From CADEDH01 sp965263455 (GTDB taxonomy: Bacteria; Actinomycetota; Acidimicrobiia; Acidimicrobiales; SZUA-35), in NCBI GenBank assembly GCA_965263455.1, contig CBDHHN010000004.1:2480001-2544000 (forward strand): a stretch of DNA of 64,000 nucleotides. The letters are read 5' to 3'. Positions 1-9,204 of the stretch are shown here, in pieces (position 1 is the first letter of the stretch; every line of letters starts with the position of its first letter). The notes under the pieces are model-generated. The model had not been told where the DNA came from. It saw only the letters and a list, made by a program, of their open reading frames with translations, and made no database searches. Position numbers and translations under genes: made by a program.

Positions 1-2
1 AG

Positions 3-3000
3 CGACTGCGAACATTGCCCCTGGATCCGGGCTCGGGGGCCCGGACGCTGGCGCTGCAACTGCTGACGCTGCATCACGTCGTGGCCCGGACGCCGGGCGG
101 AGGGCACCACCACGATGGTCTGGTCCAGCATCTCGCCGGGATCGATCTGACGACCGAGACCTCGGCGGTCGAGACGCTGCTTCGCCAACAGATGCATCAG
201 GTGAGCGAACCGGCGCTCCACTACGAGGTCGCCTTCCACCAGCAGGTGGCGCCGTTGGCGCTGATGGTTGCCGGGGACAGCTTCGTCGCCGCCTCGCTCA
301 CCGATCCGCCCCAGCAGGGTCGGCTGCTCGGACTGTTCGACGAGACGGTCAACCGGATGGTGCGGGCGGTCGCCGTCGATCCGGCAGTGGCGGCCCCCCG
401 GACCTGCACCCTCGGCCTGCTGAAGGCTCTGCACGCGGCGCGCCTCGGCGACGAAGACCTGGCCCTGGCCCTCCTCGCCTCGGCCCGCCGTACGGCCGAG
501 GACAACGGGGATGAGGCGGGCTACACGCACGGGGTACTGGCCGAGGTGCGCCTGCGCGGTTGCCAGGTCGGGACGCCGTTCACGCTCGATCTGCTGGCGT
601 TCGACGGCGGCTTCGCCTCGAGCCGACGCAACGATCTGGTTGCGCCTCTCCAGAACTACCCGAGGGCGCTCACCGCCGAGCTTCGGGCCCTGGTGACTGA
701 AGCGGTCGGACTGGCCGACGCCGGGCTCGGCTCGCCTTCGCTGGCGGCCCAGGTCGCACTGGCCCAGGCCTTCGCCGCCCATCTCGACGCCGACGGGGCG
801 GCCCAGGTCCACCATGCGCAGCGAGCCGGACGCCTGGCCGGCGAGGAGGCCAACCTCGAGCTGGCGGCGATGGCCGACGTCGTCACCCTCCTGGCCCGGA
901 TCGTCGAGGGGCGGTCGGAGGAGCCGGTGGAACAGGCCGCCTCCCTCGCCCGCTCGGTTGGGGCCGAGGCCGGTGTCGCCTTCGCCCTGGGGTTGGGTCA
1001 TGTGCTGGCCGGTTTCGGGCAGCGCCTGACGGCGTCGGGCCGACCCCGTCAGGGACGCATCTGCCACCGGGCGGCCGAGCGCTTCTTCGCCACCTATGGC
1101 GCCCCGTCGCTTGCCGCCACCCAACGGGTGGATCTCGCCGACCTCGAGGGACCCTCGGGCCGCCACCAGTCACAGTTCGATCGCTACCAGGAGGCCCTGG
1201 ACCTGCTGCGGTCGGCCACCACGCCGGACGCCACCCTTCGGATCTTCGACATCGGCCAACGCCTGGCGGCGACGGCGTCCGGATTCTCCGACCCGCTGTG
1301 GCTCGGCCACTCGACCCGGATCGTCGATCAGGCCTGGGGCATCCTCCACGAGCGCCTCGGTGAGAGCGAGCCCTGGTCGCCGACCGGTGACCCGATGTGG
1401 CGCACCACCGTGGACTCGCTCCGCAACTCCGCTCGACACCTCGAGGCCCAGCGGGCGGCCATGGACGCCAGGCGGGCGCTGCGCCGGGGGGAGTCGGCCC
1501 GGGCCGAAGCGCTGTTCGCCGAGGCGCTGGCGGCCGCCGACCTGGTGGGCGACGGTGGCTTGATGCGAGCGGTGACGCTGGCCCATCAGGAACGTAGAGA
1601 CGAAGCCATGGCCGCCTTCGACGCTGCGACCCGGGGCGAGGCCATGGCAGCCACATTGGAGCATCTCCGTCGGTTCGGTCAGGTCGGACAGACGGCGGCG
1701 GAGACCCAGTCGATCATCGAACTGCGCCAACGGGCCGACTTCGCCTCGCGGCTCCTCCGGTTCGACGTGGTCGCCGAGGTGCTGACCGTCCTGGAAGACC
1801 ACCTCGGATCGGACTGGTGGGCGACCGACGACGACCCGGTTGCGGCGCGCCTGCTCTATGCCCGGGCTCGGGAGGCGGCCGGGATCCACGACGAGAGCCG
1901 CCGCTGGTACGAGGACGCCATGGCCCTCGTCACCGAGGAACGACGAAGGCTGGCGAGCCAGAGCTTTCGGCCCGGAGTCCCCGTGACCGTGTCCTCCGAC
2001 GAGGCCTTTCTGGGTGCTGCCCGACTGGCGGTCCGCACCGAGTGGCCGGCCCGGGGCCTCGAGTACTTCGAGGCCAATCGGGCAACACCGTTGGCAACCC
2101 AGCAGGGGGACGGTGGCGGCTCACCGACGCCGGCCGAGTTGGCCTATCGCGCCCTGGCGGCCGAAGCCAGCGGTCTCCGCGTCGCCCGTCAGGTGGCCGA
2201 CGCGTCCGGTGCCCCGACCACGGCACCGGTCGACGACCGGATCGCCTCGCTGGAGGCCGAGCTGGCCGAGGCTGAGGCGGCGCTGCGGACGTCGGTCGCA
2301 ACCCGGTCCGACCGGGAGTTGCCCGAACAGTCGGTGGCCGCCATCGCCGCCGCACTCCCACCGGGCACCCTCGCCCTGACCTGGGCCACGATCGACGCCG
2401 ATCTGCTCACGTGGTCGATGGATCACGAGGGCCGGGTCGAGGGCACCGTGCTCCCGGTGGAACGGTCCTGGTTCGAAGCGGAACTCCACGCGGTCCGGGG
2501 GCTGGTCATGGCCAAGGAACCGCTGGCCGCCATCGAAACCCGGGGGGCCGCTCTGGCCGATCGGCTGTGGGGAGCACACGAGGAACGGATCCTCGCCGCC
2601 GATCGGCTCCTGCTGGCGCCGTCGGGCACCGCTCAGGGGAGCCCGATCCACCTCATCGGTCCCGGGGGGCGATCGTTGGTACGAGATCGACCGGTGTCGT
2701 TTCTTCCGTCGTTGTCGGCCGCCGTCGGATCACCGGTGACCAGGGAGTTCGCGACCGATGGATCGGTCGCCGTCGTCGGTAACCCGTTGGCGATGCGCTT
2801 CCAGCGTCCGTGGGAATCGACGGCCCATGAGGCACAGCCGTTGCCCTTCGCCCAGGTCGAGGCCGACGTGGTCGGTCGGCTGCACGGCGTACGACCGATG
2901 AGCGGCGCCGAGGCGACCTCCTCCAGGGTCCGCTCTGCACTGGCCACGTCGCACCTGGTCCACCTGGCAACCCATGGCGAACTCCTGCCCGGTGCCCCGG

Positions 3001-3443
3001 AGTTCTCGGCGTTGCTGCTGGCCGATGGCGACGTCCTGGCCGTGCACGATCTGGCCGGTCAGTTGCCGAGGGCGAGGCTGATCGTCCTGAGCGGCTGCGT
3101 GACGGCGGCGCTGGAGGAGGGGGAGGGCGGCCAGTTCGTCGGGCTCACCCGGTCGCTGCTGGCTTCCGGCACACCCTCGCTGATCTCGGCCCTGTGGGAG
3201 GTCGACGATCTGACGGCCTGCGTGCTCATGGTCGACTTCCACCTGCATCTCCTTCGGGGAGCGTCGGTGCCGACGGCACTGTGGCGAGCCCAACGAGCGG
3301 TCGGCGGCTTGACCCCGGCCGAACGCGCCGATCGGTACCTGAGCCTTGCGGACGGCGGCGACCCACCGGAGCCGATGGAAGCCGCCGAGACGGAGAACAG
3401 CCCCCCGTACCTGTGGGCTCCGTACATCGCCCACGGCCTCTGA
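3..3443 (+). CDS. CHAT-domain protease-like protein with helical (TPR-type) repeats, 5' end outside the window
   Basis: The frame is open to the left edge, so the start is probably outside; a TTG at 15 is the first possible start inside. The C-terminal third is a CHAT (caspase HetF associated with TPRs) domain. The catalytic His lies in HLATHGE (about residue 987 counted from the TTG) and the catalytic Cys in LSGCVTA (about residue 1028), followed by the family's GG-FVGL and ALWEVDD segments. Roughly 130-650 is alanine/leucine-rich helix of TPR type. CHAT proteins are clan CD cysteine peptidases; the best known relatives are separase-like and the CRISPR-associated Csx29/TPR-CHAT. The helical part is expected to recognise a partner or substrate. 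No signal peptide can be judged because the N-terminus is missing. It converges on the aldolase fusion, 31 bases away. Substrate unknown. Confidence 0.85.
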   Translation, partial: RLRTLPLDPGSGARTLALQLLTLHHVVARTPGGGHHHDGLVQHLAGIDLTTETSAVETLLRQQMHQVSEPALHYEVAFHQQVAPLALMVAGDSFVAASLTDPPQQGRLLGLFDETVNRMVRAVAVDPAVAAPRTCTLGLLKALHAARLGDEDLALALLASARRTAEDNGDEAGYTHGVLAEVRLRGCQVGTPFTLDLLAFDGGFASSRRNDLVAPLQNYPRALTAELRALVTEAVGLADAGLGSPSLAAQVALAQAFAAHLDADGAAQVHHAQRAGRLAGEEANLELAAMADVVTLLARIVEGRSEEPVEQAASLARSVGAEAGVAFALGLGHVLAGFGQRLTASGRPRQGRICHRAAERFFATYGAPSLAATQRVDLADLEGPSGRHQSQFDRYQEALDLLRSATTPDATLRIFDIGQRLAATASGFSDPLWLGHSTRIVDQAWGILHERLGESEPWSPTGDPMWRTTVDSLRNSARHLEAQRAAMDARRALRRGESARAEALFAEALAAADLVGDGGLMRAVTLAHQERRDEAMAAFDAATRGEAMAATLEHLRRFGQVGQTAAETQSIIELRQRADFASRLLRFDVVAEVLTVLEDHLGSDWWATDDDPVAARLLYARAREAAGIHDESRRWYEDAMALVTEERRRLASQSFRPGVPVTVSSDEAFLGAARLAVRTEWPARGLEYFEANRATPLATQQGDGGGSPTPAELAYRALAAEASGLRVARQVADASGAPTTAPVDDRIASLEAELAEAEAALRTSVATRSDRELPEQSVAAIAAALPPGTLALTWATIDADLLTWSMDHEGRVEGTVLPVERSWFEAELHAVRGLVMAKEPLAAIETRGAALADRLWGAHEERILAADRLLLAPSGTAQGSPIHLIGPGGRSLVRDRPVSFLPSLSAAVGSPVTREFATDGSVAVVGNPLAMRFQRPWESTAHEAQPLPFAQVEADVVGRLHGVRPMSGAEATSSRVRSALATSHLVHLATHGELLPGAPEFSALLLADGDVLAVHDLAGQLPRARLIVLSGCVTAALEEGEGGQFVGLTRSLLASGTPSLISALWEVDDLTACVLMVDFHLHLLRGASVPTALWRAQRAVGGLTPAERADRYLSLADGGDPPEPMEAAETENSPPYLWAPYIAHGL

Positions 3444-3474
3444 GATCGACGGCGGCCGCCGCTAGCGACGCCGG

Positions 3475-5505
3475 TCAGCCGGTTCCCCGGATGGCGTGGA
3501 GGTCGGCGACGAGCGCGGCGAGCAGGCTCGACGCGCCGATGCGGAACAGGGCGGGGTCGAGCCAGTCGTCGCCCGCCAGGTGGCGGACCAGGTTGAGGTA
3601 GCCGAGGCCGTCGGCTGCGGTGCGGACCCCGCCCGCCACCTTGATCCCGACCCGGTGGCCGGTCGCCCGATGGTGGTCGGCGACGACCTGGGCCATGACG
3701 GCCACGGCGTCGGGGCTGGCCCCGACCGGGATCTTGCCGGTCGAGGTCTTGATGGTGTCGGCCCCTGCCTCGATCGCCAGTTCGGCCGCCCGGCCGATGG
3801 CGGCCGGGGTCACCAGCTCGCCCACCTCCAGGATGACCTTGAGCTTCGTGGCACCGGCGGCCCGCCGGAAGGCGGCCAGCTCGTCGCCCACCCGGGCGTG
3901 GTCGCCGCTCAGGAAGGCCGACCGATTCAGCACCACATCGATCTCGTCGGCCCCGTCGGTCACGGCCCGTTCGATGTCGGCCAGGCGGACCTCCAGATGC
4001 GACAGACCCGACGGGAAGGCCCCGGCAACGCTGGCCACCTTGACCGGTGAACCGGCCACGGCGGCCGCGGCCGTGGCCACCAGGGCGGGGTAGACGCAGA
4101 CGGCGGCGACCGGCCCGATACCGGCGTCGGACGGATCCGGCCGGCGGGCCGTGGCGCACAGCGACCGAACCCGACGCGGGGTGTCGTCCCCCTGCAAGGT
4201 GGTCAGGTCGACGGCGCGGACCAGCAGGTGCAGGTCGCGCACCAGATCGGGCCCGTCGGGAGTTCGGGTCATCAGGTCGGCGACCCGGGTCGGAGCGGGC
4301 CCGGCGGACGATGACGGGCCCTCGCCCGAGGACGTGCCGCCGACCGGGGGCAGGTCGATGAGGTCGGCGGCCCCGTCGAGCAGCGCGGTCAGTCGCCGGT
4401 GGGCCGAAGCCCCGCCATCGGTGTCGGCGGCGGTTCCGGCTGTGGGCCGGGTGTCGGCGGCCCGGGCCGACGGCGGGCGGTCGACGACCTCGGCCCGGAG
4501 CGCAAGCTCACCCTCATCTGCGCCGGGGCCGACCACCAGGCGGGCGCCCTTGAGGTCGATGAGCACCGCTCCGGCTCGGACGGTGAGCGCATCGACCTCA
4601 AGGCCGCCGATCACCTCGGGTTCCAGGGCGGCGAGCCGATCGAGGGCCCGGGTCGGTCCCCCACCCGACGCCGGTTCGCCCCCGGTGTCGAACCGGATCG
4701 ACCGGCGACCGCCGACATGGCGGCCGTGGCGGCGGTGCAGGTCGTCGAGCAGATCGACAAGGGTGCGGTCGTCGGCTCGGAGGCGGCGGGCCAGATCGAT
4801 GACGTGGGCCGCCGCCGCCACGCCGTCCACCACCCGGTCGGGTCCGAAGGCGTGACCCAGGTCGCCGTCGTAGCCGATGACGGCGACGTGGTCGGGGTGG
4901 TCCTCGGGGGCGGCGCCCGGATCCGAGGTCGGTTCGGTCCCGACGGGGAGGGCGACGGGGAGGGCGATGTGGAGGGCGCCGTGGAAGGCGGCGATGGCGG
5001 CCAGGAGCCGGGACGAGGTCACGGTCCCCGTCGTGAGCCGGGGTCGGTCGGAGGTCGCGGTGCGCCGGAGGTGGTCCTCGAACAGGAGGGCCGCCGTCTC
5101 GTCGCCGGTCAGCACCCGCCAGTCGTCGCCGGCGGGAACGGCGACGGCGAGGCGTCGCCCGGAGGGGTCGTTGGCCAGGGCCAGCTGGGCGCCGAGACGG
5201 CGAGCGAGGTCGAGCAGTGGGGCCAGGACACCGGGTTGGTCCGGATGCGTGCCTCGATCGGAGAGCTGCGTATCGGCCCGACCCGGCGCCGGGCCGGGGG
5301 TGGGAGTCGGGGTCTCGACCAGGGCCGGCGGTTCGATGCCGGCCCGCTCGAGGATCCGGATGAGCCCGTCGGCCGACGGGCCGTGCAGGGGGCTGTAGGC
5401 CACCGGTACCCCCGGCGAGGGGACGCCGTACGAGCCGAGAGCCTCGGCCACCGACCGGGCGTGGTCGTCGTCCGACGGTGGGCGGTCGTCGTCGATGGTG
5501 GTCAC
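3475..5505 (-). CDS. deoC: Deoxyribose-phosphate aldolase fused to a degenerate phosphohexomutase-like N-terminal region
   Basis: The last 250 or so residues are class I DeoC: VDLTTL, CVYP, EIDVVLN, LKVILEVGEL, the Schiff-base lysine in IKTSTGK and the second lysine in GIKVAGG. DeoC cleaves 2-deoxyribose-5-phosphate to glyceraldehyde-3-phosphate and acetaldehyde in deoxynucleoside catabolism. The preceding region aligns by eye to domains II-IV of alpha-D-phosphohexomutases (VAYSPLHG, LTGDETAALL, GYDGDLGHAFGP). Domain I with the catalytic serine is absent, the metal loop reads DPSGRR instead of DPDGDR, and the phosphate-binding loop is eroded. GTG 5505 is preferred; the frame stays open to 5724 but the extra residues are Pro/Ala/Gly-rich without family similarity. 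The product is then 676 aa. The mutase part is probably non-catalytic. Confidence 0.85.
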   Translation of the reverse strand: MTTIDDDRPPSDDDHARSVAEALGSYGVPSPGVPVAYSPLHGPSADGLIRILERAGIEPPALVETPTPTPGPAPGRADTQLSDRGTHPDQPGVLAPLLDLARRLGAQLALANDPSGRRLAVAVPAGDDWRVLTGDETAALLFEDHLRRTATSDRPRLTTGTVTSSRLLAAIAAFHGALHIALPVALPVGTEPTSDPGAAPEDHPDHVAVIGYDGDLGHAFGPDRVVDGVAAAAHVIDLARRLRADDRTLVDLLDDLHRRHGRHVGGRRSIRFDTGGEPASGGGPTRALDRLAALEPEVIGGLEVDALTVRAGAVLIDLKGARLVVGPGADEGELALRAEVVDRPPSARAADTRPTAGTAADTDGGASAHRRLTALLDGAADLIDLPPVGGTSSGEGPSSSAGPAPTRVADLMTRTPDGPDLVRDLHLLVRAVDLTTLQGDDTPRRVRSLCATARRPDPSDAGIGPVAAVCVYPALVATAAAAVAGSPVKVASVAGAFPSGLSHLEVRLADIERAVTDGADEIDVVLNRSAFLSGDHARVGDELAAFRRAAGATKLKVILEVGELVTPAAIGRAAELAIEAGADTIKTSTGKIPVGASPDAVAVMAQVVADHHRATGHRVGIKVAGGVRTAADGLGYLNLVRHLAGDDWLDPALFRIGASSLLAALVADLHAIRGTG

Positions 5506-5751
5506 GGTTGCACGTCCTCGGGGTCCGGGCGCTGGAACGGCCGACGGCCCGGGAGGGCCGGGCGCCGCCTCTGCCACCATCATCGCCCGGCCGGGCCGTC
5601 CCCAGGGCCCAAGGTCCTGCGCCAGGCGGGGCAACGGGGCCGGCGTCGGGACCTCGGGCCCTGGTCGGACGGCGGCCCGCCGACTGAACTGGAACCCGGA
5701 CCGGGTGGGCGGTCGACGGCCCATCGCTTTCCGGGGCGGAAGGAGCCGACG

Positions 5752-6243
5752 ATGACCACCGCTTCCTCCAATGCCGAGGGGACGGCGCCCGACACCGGAC
5801 GGGCACGGGCCTGGTCGCGGGCCGAGGGGGGCCGAGCCGCCCGGCAGGTCGGCTACGCCTTCGCCGTGGTGCTGAACCTGGGGCTCCTGTACGTGGTCCG
5901 CAACCTGGCGAACTGGGACCTGCTGCCCTTCCTCACCGACGACTTCGAGGCGGTGGTCGACGTGATCTCGCTGTCGATGCTGGTCAGCGCGGCGGCCAAC
6001 GCGGCCTACATCGCCATCGACGCCCGCTGGTTCCGGGCTCTCGGCGAGCTGGTCTCGCTCTCGGTCTCGCTGGTGGCGATCCGGCGAACCCGGCAGGTGT
6101 TCCCGTTCGAGCTGTCGGATGACTGGGAGCAGCTGGTGCGGGTGGCCCTGATCGTGGCCATCGTGGCCACCGTCATCGGTCTCGTGGCCGCCGCCGTGCG
6201 CCTTCTGACCGAGGCCGGCCGTCTGGTCTCGGGCGACAGCTAG
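5752..6243 (+). CDS. Small integral membrane protein, unknown function
   Basis: 163 aa. The ATG is preceded by a strong ribosome site, GGAAGGAG at 5738-5745. After a polar head with several Arg there are about four hydrophobic segments: around VGYAFAVVLNLGLLYVV, VISLSMLVSAAANAAYIAI, LGELVSLSVSLVAI and a C-terminal segment beginning LIVAIVATVIGL. There are no catalytic motifs. It is divergent from the aldolase fusion. An open frame runs upstream to 4399 but that part is antisense to deoC and is not coding. I do not recognise the family. Confidence 0.75.
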   Translation: MTTASSNAEGTAPDTGRARAWSRAEGGRAARQVGYAFAVVLNLGLLYVVRNLANWDLLPFLTDDFEAVVDVISLSMLVSAAANAAYIAIDARWFRALGELVSLSVSLVAIRRTRQVFPFELSDDWEQLVRVALIVAIVATVIGLVAAAVRLLTEAGRLVSGDS

Positions 6244-6306
6244 CCACCGATCAGGGCCCTCGGGAGGCTAGCCGCAGGGGCGGGGTCGGGGTTTGGTGGA
6301 CCGGAC

Positions 6307-6780
6307 TCAGGGCAGGGACCGGGTCCGGAGGGTTCCGAACATGGTTCCGGCGATCCAGCCGACGGCCGGCAACAGGACCAGCACCAGGGCCGCACCGACG
6401 ACCGGGAGCGGGGTAACGCCTTCCGAGAGCGTCACCGCAGCGATGCCGATGGCGGGTATCAGGGCCAGGGCGGCGGCCACGGGCCGGGCGTGGCGCTGGC
6501 TTCCGGTGGCGGCCAGGGCGTAGCCGGCGATGGCGCCGATCACCCCGCCGGTGAAGGCGCCCACCACTGCTCCGGCGAAGCCGACGACGGTGAGCGTGAA
6601 GATCAGCTCTGCCGGCAGGCCGCCGTTGAGCAGCACGCCGAGGACGGTGATGACGGTGAAGACGGCGGACGAGATGACGCCTGCGGTCAGCCCGGCGATC
6701 GAGCCCCAGCCGGTGTCGCTGAGGGTGGAGGTGGGTGTCATGGCCGCGGGCTGGCCCGGGCTGGTTCGTGGGTAGCTCAT
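6307..6780 (-). CDS. Small multi-pass membrane protein, unknown function
   Basis: 157 aa with four hydrophobic stretches (starting near AGLTAGVISSAVFTVITVLG, LIFTLTVVGFAGAVVGAF, VAAALALIPAIGIAAV and VVGAALVLVLLPAVGWIAG) and an N-terminal Pro/Ser/Thr-rich tail. The ATG at 6780 is chosen because it starts just ahead of the first hydrophobic segment; the longer frame up to 6963 runs into the 3' end of the anti-sigma-like gene. It lies 35 bases downstream of that gene on the same strand and may be co-transcribed with the ECF sigma operon. Glycine-rich membrane segments of this kind occur in many unrelated small proteins, so no function is proposed. Confidence 0.65.
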   Translation of the reverse strand: MSYPRTSPGQPAAMTPTSTLSDTGWGSIAGLTAGVISSAVFTVITVLGVLLNGGLPAELIFTLTVVGFAGAVVGAFTGGVIGAIAGYALAATGSQRHARPVAAALALIPAIGIAAVTLSEGVTPLPVVGAALVLVLLPAVGWIAGTMFGTLRTRSLP

Positions 6781-6815
6781 TGACTTCTCGCCTTTCGATC
6801 CGGTGAGAGAACCGG

Positions 6816-8582
6816 TCAGCTGCCGAGCGGGTAGGCCGGGTAGGGGGCGGCCTGGAGGAAGTCCTCGACCTGGGCCACCTCGTCGGACACGATGCCGCAG
6901 TCGATGGCCGGCACCTCCTCGCCGTCGAAGGGGAGGTTGATGCGCTCGGGCGAGATCTCCCACACGATCGTGGTGACCGTTTCCACCCCGGTCTCCAGGT
7001 CGCCCAGGATCAGCGTGGCGACGTTGTAGGTGGTGTCACCGTCGATGGTCCTGGTGGCCGAGATCGTCTCCAGGGAGCCGGAGCGCAGGCCGTTGGCCAA
7101 GCCGCCGTCGTCGGTGAAGTCGAAGACGTAGACCGGCTCACCCTCGCCCTGGCGGTAGCACACACGGTTGGCTCCGGGGGTGGTGGCCAGTTCGGTGATG
7201 GTGACCGGCTCGAAGGGGAAGTCCGGCGGGAAGTAGCTCGGCGTCGACTCGATGAGGGCCAGGTCGGCTGCGGCGGAGGCGTCGCAGCCGACGGCGGGGA
7301 AGCGGATCTCGTCGGTCGGACTGGGCTGGGCGAGCTCGTCGGCACCGATCGTCCAGGTGTTGGTACTGATCATGGCGAAGCCGTTGCCGAGGGCGGCCGC
7401 CGAGGAGGTCGAGACCAGGTAGGCGTCGGGTCCCGCGCCGTCGAGCGGGAGCCCGGCCAGCGTCAGCAGCAGGTCGCCCCTGGGGGCGAGGTGGAGCTGG
7501 TCGCCGACGAAGCCCTCGGTGTTGTCGGCCAGGCCGACGGGCACCTGCCAGCCGGTGACGCTGCCGTCGGCGGCGACGTCGATGGTCAGGGTGACGCTGC
7601 CGTCGCTGTAGCACTGGCGCCCGACGACCACGGGGTCCACTTCGGTCCCGGACGCCGGCATGGTGTCGCCCTCGGGGACGAAGAAGGGGAACTCGGCCGA
7701 GATGAGGAGCCAGGTGGCGCCGTCGGACTGGGAGCGGAAGCCGGTCGAGGCGAGGGTCGTCCCGGCCGGGAGGACCTCACGGGCTTCGACGTCGAAGTCC
7801 GGGATGTCCCAGGCGGATGTGGTGCCGACGGTCACGAGTTCGGCCGGTTCGAGGGGCGGAAGACCGTCGGCCACCTGTTCGATGGTACTGAGAGGTAGCC
7901 ACACGTTGGGTTCGTCCAGGCCCTCGAACTCGAGCCAGGTCTGGTCGACGTGGGTGCCGGTGGCGCCGGTGGCGACAAGCGGCTTGATCCAGATCTGCCC
8001 GGCGAAGGGCCCGGCGTCGTCGCCCAGGCTGAGGAGGGGACGGGGGAGCTCGTCCGTGGTGTAGGTCCAGACCGAACCGACGCTGAGGCCCTCGACGACT
8101 GCGCCGTCGGTGTTGTCGCCGTCCGAGCCGTTGTCGTTGCTGTTGTCGTTGTCGTCGCCGACCGGGCTGCTCTCGGCCGAGCCGTTGTCGTTGGCGGTGT
8201 CGATCACGGTGTCGGCCTGGTCGCGGTTGAGAGCGAACAGGGTGCCGAGCCCGACGACGACGGCGACGGCGGCCGCGGCCAGGACCGGGAGGAAGCGCTG
8301 GTGGATGGAGGTGGGTGCAGGGGCGGTGGTGTGTGTCATGTCCGTGAGACGGAGCATGTCGTCGTCGGTTTGCGAATCCGGGGCCGATTCGTCGGAGACA
8401 GGTGTCACCACGCTCAGGTGGCGGTCGCCGGTTCCCGGGGAAGGGTCGCTGGTGGCGCGGGCGCTGGTGCGCTCGTCCTCGACCCGGCGGAGCATGGCGT
8501 CGATGCCGTCCCAGTAGTCGGCTCGGGGCTCGGGAACCTCGGAGCGGAGGAAGGCGCCGAGTTCGTCGTCGTGATCGGTCAC
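6816..8582 (-). CDS. Putative membrane-anchored anti-sigma factor with a large extracytoplasmic region
   Basis: 588 aa from GTG 8582, chosen because its GTGA overlaps the TGA stop of the upstream ECF sigma factor, a translational coupling typical of sigma/anti-sigma pairs. Layout: an acidic cytoplasmic head with a short helical part (DELGAFLRSEV, YWDGIDAMLRRVEDE), one membrane segment (about 95-115, around LPVLAAAAVAVVVGLGTLFA), a low-complexity Asp/Asn/Ser/Gly linker, then about 430 residues of beta-rich domain outside the membrane with several Cys (QCYSDG, VGCDAS, VCYRQG, DCGIV). No zinc-binding HxxxCxxC motif is visible in the head. The anti-sigma role comes from position and topology, not from a recognised domain. 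Confidence 0.65.
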   Translation of the reverse strand: MTDHDDELGAFLRSEVPEPRADYWDGIDAMLRRVEDERTSARATSDPSPGTGDRHLSVVTPVSDESAPDSQTDDDMLRLTDMTHTTAPAPTSIHQRFLPVLAAAAVAVVVGLGTLFALNRDQADTVIDTANDNGSAESSPVGDDNDNSNDNGSDGDNTDGAVVEGLSVGSVWTYTTDELPRPLLSLGDDAGPFAGQIWIKPLVATGATGTHVDQTWLEFEGLDEPNVWLPLSTIEQVADGLPPLEPAELVTVGTTSAWDIPDFDVEAREVLPAGTTLASTGFRSQSDGATWLLISAEFPFFVPEGDTMPASGTEVDPVVVGRQCYSDGSVTLTIDVAADGSVTGWQVPVGLADNTEGFVGDQLHLAPRGDLLLTLAGLPLDGAGPDAYLVSTSSAAALGNGFAMISTNTWTIGADELAQPSPTDEIRFPAVGCDASAAADLALIESTPSYFPPDFPFEPVTITELATTPGANRVCYRQGEGEPVYVFDFTDDGGLANGLRSGSLETISATRTIDGDTTYNVATLILGDLETGVETVTTIVWEISPERINLPFDGEEVPAIDCGIVSDEVAQVEDFLQAAPYPAYPLGS

Positions 8583-9088
8583 TGCTCCCACCTTTCCAGT
8601 CGGCGTCGGGCTCTGCTCACCCGTGAGGCGACGGTACCTCGGGCTTCGCCCAGGATCTCGGCCGCGTCGTCGTAGCTGTAGCCCCAGCCGGCGACGAGCA
8701 TGAGCGCCGCCCGGTCGGCCGGGCCGAGCTGGCCCATGACGGCGTCGAGTTCGACTCGGCCCATGCCGGCGTTGGCGGCCGAATCGCCGCCCCGGCCGAC
8801 ATTGTGGAGGTCGTCGACGTCCTGGTGGCGGCGACGACCCTCGTAGCGGATGTGGTCGAGGGCGGTCCGGTAGACGATGCTGTGGAGCCAGGTCGACATG
8901 GCCGAGCGGCCACTGAATTCGGGCAGAGCCCGGAAGGCCTTCTCGTAGGCGGCCTGCATCACGTCGTCGGTCTGGTGCTGGTCGCGGACCACCGACCAGG
9001 CGACGCCTCGGAGCTGCTGATCGTGGGCGCGGATGAACTCACCGAAGGACCGCGCATCGTTCGCAGCGGCAGTATCGACAGAGTCCAT
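8579..9088 (-). CDS. RNA polymerase ECF-type sigma factor
   Basis: 169 aa from ATG 9088, with a textbook AAGGAGG at 9107-9101. Region 2 is FGEFIRAHDQQLRGVAWSVV through DDVMQAAYEKAFRAL and STWLHSIVYRTALDHIR (promoter -10 recognition and core binding). Region 4 is DAVMGQLGPADRAALML followed by GYSYDDAAEILGEARGTV and SRVSRARRRLERW (-35 recognition helix-turn-helix). Length and the lack of regions 1 and 3 fit the extracytoplasmic function group. The stop overlaps the start of the putative anti-sigma factor, so the pair is probably one signalling unit. I see no clear ECF-type autoregulatory promoter upstream. Confidence 0.93.
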   Translation of the reverse strand: MDSVDTAAANDARSFGEFIRAHDQQLRGVAWSVVRDQHQTDDVMQAAYEKAFRALPEFSGRSAMSTWLHSIVYRTALDHIRYEGRRRHQDVDDLHNVGRGGDSAANAGMGRVELDAVMGQLGPADRAALMLVAGWGYSYDDAAEILGEARGTVASRVSRARRRLERWEQ

Positions 9089-9204
9089 GACGAGGACCAC
9101 CCTCCTTGGACGCCCAGGGCCCCGACAGATTTGCACAAGCCGCAGAAAAAACCAGACATCGGCCGATGAGGAAACGGATCGAGGTCCGGGTCGTCCCAGG
9201 ATGC

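Noticed and set aside
4399..5751. Long plus-strand extension upstream of the small membrane protein
   Set aside because: It is antisense to the deoC fusion; a strong ribosome site marks the true ATG at 5752.
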